Assembly (NCBI GenBank): GCA_017964325.1
Contig: JAGCSE010000033.1
Coordinates: 1 to 60,386 of the forward strand
DNA length: 60,386 nucleotides
From: Victivallales bacterium
GTDB taxonomy: Bacteria > Verrucomicrobiota > Lentisphaeria > Oligosphaerales > Oligosphaeraceae
Direction: 5' to 3'
The position numbers and the translations under genes were made by a program. Below are positions 25,852 through 33,771 of this stretch, piece after piece. Below the pieces are notes generated by a model. That model made no database searches. It was given only the letters and a program-made list of their open reading frames with translations, and was not told where the DNA came from. Positions within the stretch are counted from its first letter, which is position 1; the number at the start of each line of letters is the position of its first letter.

Positions 25852-26657
25852 CAAACGTGCTCTCCAGCGATGTGGCCGACTTTGATATCGACGTTTTCGC
25901 GCTTCTCCAGACGATCGACCTTTCCATCGCGGATCCACAGGATGCGGTCAGAGGCATCGAGCATCTTCATGTCATGCGTTGCCGCGATGACGGTCACGCC
26001 GTCTGATTCTTTCAGCTCTTTCAGAAGTTCGATCATCTCCTTGCCTGTCTGGACGTCCAGATTGGCCGTTGGTTCATCCGCAAGGATGATGACAGGGTCG
26101 TTGGCGATGGCGCGGGCCACGGCGACACGCTGCTGCTGACCGCCGGAAAGCTCGAAAGGCCTGTGGAACAAGCGCTTACCGAGGCCGACTTTTGTGAGGA
26201 TTTTAGCGGCCTTCTCTCTCGCGTCGTCCGCGCTCATGCCCGCGAAAATCATCGGGAGGGTGACGTTCTCCAATGCCGTCAGAACTGGTAAGATGTTGTA
26301 CGACTGGAAGATATATCCGATTTTATGGCAGCGCATCCACGCGAGTTCGTAGGAGTCCAATTGGGCGAGGTCGATTTCATCCATGAAGACCATGCCCTCC
26401 GTGGGGGAGTCGATGCCGCCGATCATGTTGAAAAGTGTGCTCTTGCCGGAACCGGAAGGGCCCATGATGGAGAGATATTCGCCGCGGTAGATGTCTAATG
26501 ATATGCCGTCCAAGGCTTTAGTGACGGCTTCCCCCGAACCGTAGTACCTTTTCACGTCTAGGACGCGGACAACGATGTCCTTGTAGATGTCTGTCGTTTC
26601 TGCCATAGATTGTTGATGCAACGAAAAGAGATTGCGGAATTGTTTTTGCAAAAACAT
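25851..26657 (-). CDS. ABC transporter ATP-binding protein (LolD/MacB type), proximal
   Basis: 268 residues from the ATG at 26655-26657, which has GGGGAG eight bases upstream. An internal ATG at 26606 gives a more family-like N-terminus but no ribosome site. Walker A is GPSGSGKST, the signature LSGGQQQR, Walker B VIILADEPTANLD, and the H-loop is in AATHDM. It is the first gene of the leftward operon that ends at 13955, and the most similar protein in the window is the last gene of that operon. It should energise the giant FtsX protein encoded two genes downstream. No clear promoter was found upstream. Confidence 0.92.
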   Translation of the reverse strand: MFLQKQFRNLFSLHQQSMAETTDIYKDIVVRVLDVKRYYGSGEAVTKALDGISLDIYRGEYLSIMGPSGSGKSTLFNMIGGIDSPTEGMVFMDEIDLAQLDSYELAWMRCHKIGYIFQSYNILPVLTALENVTLPMIFAGMSADDAREKAAKILTKVGLGKRLFHRPFELSGGQQQRVAVARAIANDPVIILADEPTANLDVQTGKEMIELLKELKESDGVTVIAATHDMKMLDASDRILWIRDGKVDRLEKRENVDIKVGHIAGEHV

Positions 26658-26761
26658 CAAAATAACTCCCCAATCATCAAAATACAAACGAAAGATTGGA
26701 GTTTTTGGAAATAATGCTTATTTTTATGTAAAGGTAAAAAACTGACAGGAGGAAAATTGTC

Positions 26762-27208
26762 ATGCGTCTGATTCTTTTTGTCTGCGGCACGAATCGCAGC
26801 AGGGGCCCGATGGCGGCCGCCTACTTTGCTTCACTGGTGAAGCAACGGAACATAGCGGACGTGGAAGTTGCGTCCGCGGGGCTGACTGTCCGCCATGGCG
26901 ACACAATCTGCCAGGAGACACGGCAGGTTTTGGCGAATCGCGGGCTGACTCCGCTGGCCATCGGTTGCGTGCAGCTTCTTCCGAAGCTTGTCCGCACCGC
27001 CGAACTCATCATCTGCATGACGGACCGCCAGCAGGAGGCCATTGAGTCGAAATTCCCCTCCGCCATCGGAAAATGCCGCCCGCTCAACGCCATCGTCAAA
27101 TCGGACATTCCCATCGCCAAGCCCGCGAAGGGAAATCTGAAAGATTACGAACGCTGTCTGGATTCCATGATTCCCGCCTTGGAGGAATTGGTGGAAATTA
27201 TTGAATAA
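26762..27208 (+). CDS. Low-molecular-weight protein-tyrosine-phosphatase family protein
   Basis: 148 residues after a good AGGAGG site. The phosphate-binding loop CGTNRSR (Cys8 to Arg14, C-x5-R) follows the first strand LILFV and is followed by GPMAAAYF, as in LMW phosphatases and arsenate reductases of this fold. The C-terminal LKDYERCLDSMIPALEELVE helix also fits. The usual DP general-acid loop reads DIPIAKPAKG, so the acid is not evident where expected. Possible roles are dephosphorylation of Tyr or Arg on proteins, or an arsenate-reductase-like reaction. A fragment homologous to its last 30 codons is found at 29430-29519, on the far side of the next gene. Confidence 0.85.
   Translation: MRLILFVCGTNRSRGPMAAAYFASLVKQRNIADVEVASAGLTVRHGDTICQETRQVLANRGLTPLAIGCVQLLPKLVRTAELIICMTDRQQEAIESKFPSAIGKCRPLNAIVKSDIPIAKPAKGNLKDYERCLDSMIPALEELVEIIE
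27186..27208 (+). repeat. Direct repeat, copy 1 (3' end of the phosphatase gene)
   Basis: The last 23 bases of the phosphatase gene, ending in GAAATTATTGAATAA, match 29497-29519 with one difference. The two copies flank the Asp-box hydrolase gene. Confidence 0.85.
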
Positions 27209-27223
27209 CAATTAATAAAGCGT

Positions 27224-29461
27224 ATGAACGTCCATTCTATCCCGCAGTTGCTTTCCGTTTGCGCCGCTCTCTTCCTGTTTGCGGCCCATGCGGTCGCCGA
27301 ACCCCCGGCCTTGCATTGGGAACCGCTCTGTGAACCGGGCGGTGGCGGCAGAATCGTCTCGCTCGCAATTGATCCCGATGATGCGCGTCACATCGTCGCC
27401 GGCGGAGACATGCTCGGTGCCGCCGTGTCCTTCGATGGAGGCGACTCTTGGACGCCCTGCCAGGGCCTTCTCTGCTATGAGATGTGCACCCCTACGTTCC
27501 GGCCTGGACGGCAAGGCGAAATCTGGTTCGGATCCTGTTCAGGACCACTGCGCAGCATCGATGGCGGTCGCACCTGGCAGGAACGCCGCAATGGCATGCC
27601 CCCCTCCGCCTCCAGTCGTTACACGGCCGTTATCGAGACCGTCCTTTTCGATCCCGCGAATCCCGAACGCCTTCTCGCCTTCGGCGGCTCATCACGCCAG
27701 TGGACACAGTGCGACATTTTTGGCAGTATCTGGGAAAGCGTGGACGATGGCGCTTCCTGGCGTCGTCTGGGTACGCTGACCAGCGACGGTTTCGTCCATG
27801 AAGCTCTTAAAGGAGCCAACATAACACGCGCCTTTTTCAGCCCTGACGGCATCCTCCACATTGTCGCTGACAAGATTGGATGGTGGGAGAGTCCGGACGG
27901 CGGCAGGACGTGGCGTCGCCATCAGTCTGACGGCCTCGTCGGACCGGTTACAAGTGTCACCATTCACCCTAAAGATCCGAAAATCGTTTGGGTTGCAACA
28001 GGTTCATCCCTCGCTGCCGACGGCAAAACCCGCATCCCCGGCGGTGTGTTCAAAAGCACCGACGGAGGCGTCACATTCGTCTCTTCCGAAAATGGTCTTG
28101 AGAAATGCCGCAACAATGACCAGAACCTCACCACCAGATACGACGACGTCGCAGTTTCCCCTGCCGCACTGGACGAACTCTATATCTGCGACCAATCATG
28201 GAATCACAACATCGTCTATAAGAGCGGCGATGGCGGCAAGAGCTGGCGCCCCGTTGCGATGCGCACCGATGTGGGCAAAACTGGTGCCTTTCATGTCGAA
28301 ACCGCCACTTTCGCCGGACTCTCTCTGCGGCTTGTTGCGGCAACAGGCTCCCCTGGCGTCATTTATGGCTTCAATTCCGAATATATCCTGCGCACTCTCG
28401 ACGGAGGCGCTACATGGGAAGACGTCACCGCCTACCGCCCCATACCCTCCCGCCCCGACTGCTGGCGCGGCCGCGGCTGGAACGGCTGGTGCTGCAGGGA
28501 CTTCGCTTTCAACCCTTGGCGCAAAGGTCAGTCTGTCGCTCTCGCGATGGACGCAGGCCGCGGCTGGATATCCGATGACGGCCTCTATTCCTGGCGCTAT
28601 ACCAAGGGCCAGACGAGTCCATGGCTCGGCGGCCAGTCGGTAGGCTTCAGCCGTGACGGCCATATCTACATCACCACTGGCCAGAATGGCGGGCAGAACG
28701 GCATTCAGCACAGCGATGATTTCGGCGCCACTTGGACGACGCTTTCCGGTGCGGCGCGCGGCCTTCCAAAAACCGGTTGGGGTGGAACAGGCAGTTACGG
28801 CGGTATTTACGTCCACCCAGAGGATGGCCGTCGCGCGTGGGCTGTGCTCAAAGGCAGTCTTATCGCAACTGAAAACGGCGGCGGTAATTGGACACGCGTT
28901 CCAGACATTGATGGAGCCAGCCAAATCGCCGCAGATCCCTCGAAATCCGGACGCTTTTACATCCGCACCCACAAAGGCGTGCTCGTCACCGATGATGGTA
29001 AATCTTTCCAAAATATTGGATTTGAGAGTGATGACACCCGTGGTCGCATCAATTGCGACAGCCTTGGTCGTGTCCTGCTTTGCCAGTGGCGCCGTGGCCG
29101 TTCAGGTCTTTGGCGCTACAATCCTGCCGAAGGCCGTTGGACGCGTCTGCTTGATGAAACCCATGCTTATGAGTGCAATGCCGATCCATCTGATCCAACG
29201 CGTTTGTTCCTAGTCACTTCCGATGATCCCTACTACGACCGCGCTATCGGCCATGGCATCTGGATCAGCGTCGATGATGGCGCGAGCTGGTCGCCCGCCA
29301 ACGATGGTCTTCCCATGCTGCGACTCACAGCATGCGCTTTCGATCCATTCAATCCTGAGACTATCGTTGTCGGAACCAACGGGATGGGATTCTTCCGTGC
29401 CCGTTGGCCGAAATCCCACCGCCCAATCGGAACCCGCCACAGAAAGCTTGAAGAACCATGA
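27224..29461 (+). CDS. Secreted Asp-box (BNR) repeat hydrolase, GH74/sialidase-like beta-propeller
   Basis: 745 residues. A signal peptide (about residues 1-25, ending HAVAEPP) is followed by at least ten Asp-box motifs of the SxDxGxTW type, among them SFDGGDSW, SIDGGRTW, SVDDGASW, SPDGGRTW, SGDGGKSW, TLDGGATW and ATENGGGNW, through to the C-terminus. The length and number suggest two seven-bladed propellers, as in GH74 xyloglucanases and related proteins, rather than a classical six-blade sialidase. No catalytic pair can be fixed by eye. The ribosome site is weak. The last 14 or so residues (SHRPIGTRHRKLEEP region) are read out of frame over a phosphatase-gene remnant, so the natural C-terminus may have been replaced. 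Confidence 0.82.
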   Translation: MNVHSIPQLLSVCAALFLFAAHAVAEPPALHWEPLCEPGGGGRIVSLAIDPDDARHIVAGGDMLGAAVSFDGGDSWTPCQGLLCYEMCTPTFRPGRQGEIWFGSCSGPLRSIDGGRTWQERRNGMPPSASSRYTAVIETVLFDPANPERLLAFGGSSRQWTQCDIFGSIWESVDDGASWRRLGTLTSDGFVHEALKGANITRAFFSPDGILHIVADKIGWWESPDGGRTWRRHQSDGLVGPVTSVTIHPKDPKIVWVATGSSLAADGKTRIPGGVFKSTDGGVTFVSSENGLEKCRNNDQNLTTRYDDVAVSPAALDELYICDQSWNHNIVYKSGDGGKSWRPVAMRTDVGKTGAFHVETATFAGLSLRLVAATGSPGVIYGFNSEYILRTLDGGATWEDVTAYRPIPSRPDCWRGRGWNGWCCRDFAFNPWRKGQSVALAMDAGRGWISDDGLYSWRYTKGQTSPWLGGQSVGFSRDGHIYITTGQNGGQNGIQHSDDFGATWTTLSGAARGLPKTGWGGTGSYGGIYVHPEDGRRAWAVLKGSLIATENGGGNWTRVPDIDGASQIAADPSKSGRFYIRTHKGVLVTDDGKSFQNIGFESDDTRGRINCDSLGRVLLCQWRRGRSGLWRYNPAEGRWTRLLDETHAYECNADPSDPTRLFLVTSDDPYYDRAIGHGIWISVDDGASWSPANDGLPMLRLTACAFDPFNPETIVVGTNGMGFFRARWPKSHRPIGTRHRKLEEP

Positions 29462-29519
29462 ACGCTACTACAAATCCCTATTTCCCGCCCACGACAAATT
29501 GGCGGAAATTATTGAATAA
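29430..29519 (+). pseudogene. Remnant of the 3' end of a second LMW phosphatase gene
   Basis: A frame different from that of the Asp-box gene reads EPATESLKNHERYY, then KSLFPAHDKLAEIIE and a TAA stop. The phosphatase at 26762-27208 ends KPAKGNLKDYERCL, then DSMIPALEELVEIIE and TAA. PA, LK, ER, S, PA, L and EIIE align without gaps, and the last 23 bases differ at one position. No phosphatase signature loop is present nearby, so this is a fragment. It overlaps the last codons of the Asp-box gene. Confidence 0.7.
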
Positions 29520-29553
29520 TAAATATTATTAAGGTAAGGAGAGAATATTTATT

Positions 29554-30780
29554 ATGAAAATCACAATCCACAATCTAGGTCCACTTAAAGACTGTGTCAT
29601 TGAACCATCGAATTTCACAGTCCTGATGGGAGAGCAGGCTTCCGGCAAAAGCACGATAGCCAAATGTGTCTTCTTTTTTTGTACGGTCAAAGATGACATC
29701 CGCGAATGCATTTTGAAAAAACATCGGATGGAGCCACAGGAGTTGGTGGAATTCCTGCGGAAAGAGATTTGGGGGCTTTTTGGAAAAATGCTTCGCTTGA
29801 AGCCTGACTTGAAATTGTCATGCCAGTATGCGAAGGGAATTGAAATTCAAGTCTCATTGGAGGATATCTGGCCAAAAATCACATTAAGCCAAAAGCTTGT
29901 TGATAAACTGGAGCAAAAAGGCTTCACAGGCGACAAGGCTATGCTTCAACAGCAACTGAATGTTTTTTTCCAAGATGACTACAACACGGTGTTCATTCCA
30001 GCTAGCAGAAATATCGCGCCTCAGTTGTCTTTGCCAATCAATTACATATATGCTTCCATGGGTGATGATTTGCGAAACGGCCTTGACTACGCAACACAGA
30101 AGTTCCTTGAAATGATGTTTTTGTGTCGTATATCCCTGACCGGCGGCATCGAAGGGCTCGAATCATTGTCTTCTTCCCCAAGCTTGGTACAATGGACAAA
30201 TCATATTGCTGATCTCCTGAAAGGACGCTATGTCTGCACTCATGACGGCGAGGAAAGGCTGTACCTTCCAGGTGAACCGCTGGACGGTGGGAAATACATT
30301 CTGCTTTATCTGGCCTCGTCAGGACAACAGGAATTAGTCTGGCTGATGAATATATCAGCTTATTGCTTAGATGTTTACAATCGTAGAAATGATAAAACAA
30401 TGTTCATAGTTGAAGAACCGGAGACTCATCTCTATCCAGCCGCTCAAAAGAAACTTATGGAACTATTGGCCTTCGTCGCCAACCATTCACAGGGCATGTT
30501 CATCACGACTCACAGCCCATATGTTCTTGGTAGCCTCAATAATCTACTTTATGCTGCAAATCAACCTAAAAGACTAAAGAAGAAAATCGCGGAAATTATT
30601 CCTGAAAAATACCAGTTGAAAAAGATTGATGCTTTCTATCTGAAAAATGGTGGAATGGAACCCGCCATTGATAATGACATGAAACCTCTTATCGAAAATG
30701 GTCTTATTGACGACGTATCTCACGAACTCAACGATGAAATCGACCGTATGATTGACCTAAAGTATCGTAAGGAGCAATGA
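29554..30780 (+). CDS. AAA/ABC-type (OLD-like) ATPase of a two-gene module
   Basis: 408 residues. The start MKITIHNLGPLKDCVIE and Walker A GEQASGKST (residues 26-34) are typical of AAA_15/AAA_21 ATPases related to OLD and RecF. Walker B is MFIVEEPETHLYPAAQ near residue 290, followed by an H-switch in TTHSPYVLGSL near 330. The C-terminal 70 residues carry no nuclease motif and no TOPRIM signature. The following gene overlaps it and encodes a small nuclease-like protein. The pair is clearly more A/T-rich than its neighbours, which suggests acquisition. A phage-defence role is inferred from this layout alone; I cannot assign it to a named system. The ribosome site TAAGGAG is present but distant. 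Confidence 0.85.
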   Translation: MKITIHNLGPLKDCVIEPSNFTVLMGEQASGKSTIAKCVFFFCTVKDDIRECILKKHRMEPQELVEFLRKEIWGLFGKMLRLKPDLKLSCQYAKGIEIQVSLEDIWPKITLSQKLVDKLEQKGFTGDKAMLQQQLNVFFQDDYNTVFIPASRNIAPQLSLPINYIYASMGDDLRNGLDYATQKFLEMMFLCRISLTGGIEGLESLSSSPSLVQWTNHIADLLKGRYVCTHDGEERLYLPGEPLDGGKYILLYLASSGQQELVWLMNISAYCLDVYNRRNDKTMFIVEEPETHLYPAAQKKLMELLAFVANHSQGMFITTHSPYVLGSLNNLLYAANQPKRLKKKIAEIIPEKYQLKKIDAFYLKNGGMEPAIDNDMKPLIENGLIDDVSHELNDEIDRMIDLKYRKEQ

Positions 30781-30782
30781 AC

Positions 30783-31211
30783 ATGCTTTTTCCAAACAAG
30801 TCATCATGTCATAAAAACCAGAAGAAAATCATCTCACAAGAATCTGGAAATCGACATGTTGTTGATAATCCTCATCAAATAGATGTTTATCAATATCATG
30901 TCGATGGAGACATTCTTCCAAAAGATGATACGTCAGGCGAACGCTGCGATTATATTGTAGAGTCTTCAAAACAGTCAAAACCTATCGCGTTCATCATTGA
31001 ATTAAAAGGTTCAGACTTGTTGAAAGCCATAAACCAAATCGAAGCGACCATCCGTCGTTACAAACAACAACTAGCCAATTATGAAATTTATCCGCGAATC
31101 GTATGTCATCGCATTACAACTATCGCCTCAAAAAATACTAAACTCATAAAATTCAGACAAAAGTATCCACAGACAAAATATGCTGTACGTATTTTGACAG
31201 ATACCATATAA
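30783..31211 (+). CDS. Small PD-(D/E)XK-like protein, partner of the ATPase
   Basis: 142 residues from the ATG at 30783, which is eight bases after AAGGAG. The ATG at 30777 overlaps the ATPase stop and is too close to that site. The middle holds a restriction-endonuclease-like core: Asp in ERCDYIVE, then AFIIELKGSDL (E-x-K), and a helix with Gln in AINQIEATIRRYKQQL. Those residues match the D...ExK...Q layout of PD-(D/E)XK nucleases, although the fold is short. No DNA-binding domain is evident. Its overlap with the ATPase gene indicates co-translation. It is probably the effector of the pair, but it could also be a structural subunit. Confidence 0.72.
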   Translation: MLFPNKSSCHKNQKKIISQESGNRHVVDNPHQIDVYQYHVDGDILPKDDTSGERCDYIVESSKQSKPIAFIIELKGSDLLKAINQIEATIRRYKQQLANYEIYPRIVCHRITTIASKNTKLIKFRQKYPQTKYAVRILTDTI

Positions 31212-31225
31212 AAAGGTTCATAACC

Positions 31226-32509
31226 ATGATCACCATCCAAAACATCTCCGCGAATTTCGAGCGCGAGCCGCTCATCCGCCCGTTCGGTTTCAAAGGCGGC
31301 TACATGCGTGAAATCTGGCAGACCGTCGCGGGTCTGGAATCTACAAACGGCATCCGCGCCGTAGGCCTCAACAGCCAGAGCATCCTCTGGTCGGACGCGG
31401 ATGTCTTCGCCGCCCATACGGAATCCGCCGGCAACTCCCTCATGTTCGCCATGACGGAATTCGCCCTCCAGCGCGCGAGGGGAAAATCCTTTGAAACGCC
31501 GTTGGACCTTCTGGACCAACTGCTTCCGGATGTTTGGGAGTATGGGAAGCGCATCACTGGCAAGCCAGATTTGAGGCTGACATTCGCCCTCAACGCGCTC
31601 GTCGGAGTCGATGCCGCCGCATGGGTCCTCTACGCCCGTGAAAACGGCTTCAAGTCGTTCGACGAAATGATTCCTGAACGTTTCCGCCCTGTGCTTTCGT
31701 ATCGCCATCACCAAGTTGCCGCCATTCCGCTCATGGCATACGCCATTCCCATGGAGGAAATCGTCCGCCATGTCAACGAAGGCTATTTTTTCATGAAAGT
31801 CAAAATCGGATCCGATCCGGACCACGACGGCGACCGCGAAAAGATGCTCCAATGGGACATGCAGCGCATTTCCGCTATTCACGAAGCCATCGGCAACCGC
31901 ACGACGCCCTACACGGAAAACGGCAAAATCCCCTACTATTTCGACGCCAACGGTCGTTATGATTCCAAAGAACGTCTGCAACGCTTTTTAGATCACTGCA
32001 AGAAGATCGGCGCTTTTGACCAGATCGCCGTCGTGGAAGAGCCCTTCCCAGAAAACTACAAGGCGTATGTCGGTGATTTGGGCGTCCGTGTCGCCGCCGA
32101 CGAAAGCGCGCATTGCGACGACGATGTCAAGGAGCGCATCGAGCTTGGCTACGGCGCCATCGCGTTGAAGCCCATCGCGAAGACGCTCAGCATGACGTTG
32201 AAGATTGCGGAAGTCGCTCATAAGGCGAAAGTTCCGATGTTCTGTGCGGACTTGACAGTCGGCCCCATTCAAGTCGATTGGAACAAATCTTTCGCGGCCC
32301 GCATTGCGCCGCTGCCCGGCATCAAGGTCGGTGTCGTCGAAACGAACGGCCATCAGAACTACAAGCGGTGGGACACGCTTTGCAGCTACCATCCGCGTGC
32401 CAACGCCCCATGGACGAAGGTCACAGGCGGTTGTTTTACCCTCGGCGACGACTTCTTCAACGAATCCGCCGGCATCCTCCAAGATTCCGAACATTATTTC
32501 AACCTATAA
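31226..32509 (+). CDS. Mandelate racemase/muconate lactonizing (enolase superfamily) enzyme
   Basis: 427 residues. The barrel shows the superfamily landmarks in order: KVKIG near residue 192 (general base Lys region), a metal-ligand strand YYFDANGRY near 233, EEPFPE near 270, ADESAHCDDDV near 290, and a second Lys in IALKPIAKT. This fits the MLE/Ala-Glu-epimerase side of the family, with bases on both sides of the active site. It should be cytoplasmic and need magnesium. The following gene is an aminotransferase and the next a secreted glycosidase-like protein, all in one direction with short gaps. An amino-acid or sugar-acid substrate is therefore plausible. An AAGG ribosome site precedes the ATG. 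Confidence 0.9.
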   Translation: MITIQNISANFEREPLIRPFGFKGGYMREIWQTVAGLESTNGIRAVGLNSQSILWSDADVFAAHTESAGNSLMFAMTEFALQRARGKSFETPLDLLDQLLPDVWEYGKRITGKPDLRLTFALNALVGVDAAAWVLYARENGFKSFDEMIPERFRPVLSYRHHQVAAIPLMAYAIPMEEIVRHVNEGYFFMKVKIGSDPDHDGDREKMLQWDMQRISAIHEAIGNRTTPYTENGKIPYYFDANGRYDSKERLQRFLDHCKKIGAFDQIAVVEEPFPENYKAYVGDLGVRVAADESAHCDDDVKERIELGYGAIALKPIAKTLSMTLKIAEVAHKAKVPMFCADLTVGPIQVDWNKSFAARIAPLPGIKVGVVETNGHQNYKRWDTLCSYHPRANAPWTKVTGGCFTLGDDFFNESAGILQDSEHYFNL

Positions 32510-32535
32510 TATAATCAAAGGAAAGGCAACACATT

Positions 32536-33735
32536 ATGCAACTCGTTTCAACTCAGATTGAAAACTACCAGAAGAACTCATCATGGATCCGCCGTATGTT
32601 TGAAGCGGGCATCGAGCTCAAGAAGAAATACGGTGAAGAAGCCGTCTGCGACTTCTCGCTCGGCAACCCCGATCTCACGCCCCCAAAGGCCATCATCGAT
32701 GGCATCAAGCAGATGGCAATCGACGCTGACAAACCGGCTGGTCTCGGTTATATGCCCAACGCAGGCTATGACGATGTCCGCCAGGCACTTGCGGAATATT
32801 TGACGAAAGAGCAGGGCATCGCCATCGGCAAGCAGCATCTCATTCTGACCGTCGGCGCCGCAGGCGGTCTCAACGCCTTCTTCCGCGCCGTCCTCACGCC
32901 CGGCGAGGAAGTCCTCTGCCCCGCCCCGTATTTCGTTGAATACGGTTTCTACGTCGGTAACTACGGCGGCTTGCTGAAGCCTGTAAAATCCATCGAGCCG
33001 GATTTCCATCTTGACCTGAAAGGCTTTGAAGCCGCCATCACCGAAAAGACGCGCGCCGTCATCATCAATTCCCCAAATAACCCGTCAGGCGTGATTTACA
33101 GCAAGGAAGAATTGCAGGCCCTCGCCGCCATTCTCCAGAAGGCGACAGAAAAATACGGCCGTCCGATCTTCCTGATTTCGGACGAACCCTATCGCTTCCT
33201 CGCGTTCGACGGCGCGGTCGTCCCGCCCGTCCTGCCGCTTTACACGTATTCCGTCGTCATCGGTTCCTTCTCGAAGAATCTCGCGCTGGCCGGCGAACGC
33301 GTCGGCTATGTCGCCATCAATCCGACGATGGAAAACGTGCAGTCGCTGATTTCGGGCGTCATCATGACGAACCGTATTCTCGGCTTCGTGAACGCCCCTT
33401 GCATCGGGCAGCGCCTCATGAAAGCCGCGCTCGGAACCAACGCAGATGCAACGGAATACGTCAAACGCCGCAAGCTCATGGCGGACGTTTTGACCGATGC
33501 AGGATTAAAGTTCACGATGCCCGCCGGCACGTTCTATTTCTTCCCGCAGGCTCCCAACGGCATGGACGATGTCAAATTCGTCAGCATGCTTGCGGATGAG
33601 AAGATTCTCGTCGTGCCCGGCAGCGGCTTTGGCTATCCAGGCTATTTCCGCATCGCGCTCTGCGGCGACACGAAATTCATCGAACGCTCCCGTGCCGGCT
33701 TCAAGGCCGCTGTCAAGAAGGCGTTGGCGAAATAA
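32536..33735 (+). CDS. Pyridoxal-phosphate aminotransferase, class I/II (aspartate type)
   Basis: 399 residues. The fold-type I motifs are present: SPNNPSG near residue 177, SDEPYR near 214 (Asp-Tyr that contact the cofactor), and the Schiff-base lysine in GSFSKNLALAGERVGY near 245. The C-terminal Arg of the substrate carboxylate site is likely in GYFRIALCG. The enzyme transfers amino groups between an amino acid and 2-oxoglutarate or a related keto acid. The exact donor cannot be read from sequence. It starts 26 bases after the racemase gene and is followed 36 bases later by a secreted protein gene. Pairing with an enolase-superfamily epimerase suggests handling of an unusual amino acid. Confidence 0.92.
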   Translation: MQLVSTQIENYQKNSSWIRRMFEAGIELKKKYGEEAVCDFSLGNPDLTPPKAIIDGIKQMAIDADKPAGLGYMPNAGYDDVRQALAEYLTKEQGIAIGKQHLILTVGAAGGLNAFFRAVLTPGEEVLCPAPYFVEYGFYVGNYGGLLKPVKSIEPDFHLDLKGFEAAITEKTRAVIINSPNNPSGVIYSKEELQALAAILQKATEKYGRPIFLISDEPYRFLAFDGAVVPPVLPLYTYSVVIGSFSKNLALAGERVGYVAINPTMENVQSLISGVIMTNRILGFVNAPCIGQRLMKAALGTNADATEYVKRRKLMADVLTDAGLKFTMPAGTFYFFPQAPNGMDDVKFVSMLADEKILVVPGSGFGYPGYFRIALCGDTKFIERSRAGFKAAVKKALAK

Positions 33736-33771
33736 CAAGTCTTTGAATTAAAACTAATTAGGAGAAAAATC

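Noticed and set aside
27224..29461. Insertion sequence as the cause of the direct repeats around the Asp-box gene
   Set aside because: No transposase or terminal inverted repeats; the repeated sequence is coding and homology extends beyond the 23 bases, so duplication fits better than target-site repeats.
29554..31211. Assignment of the ATPase-nuclease pair to PARIS, Septu or Gabija
   Set aside because: No TOPRIM domain, HNH motif or UvrD-like helicase is present in either protein.
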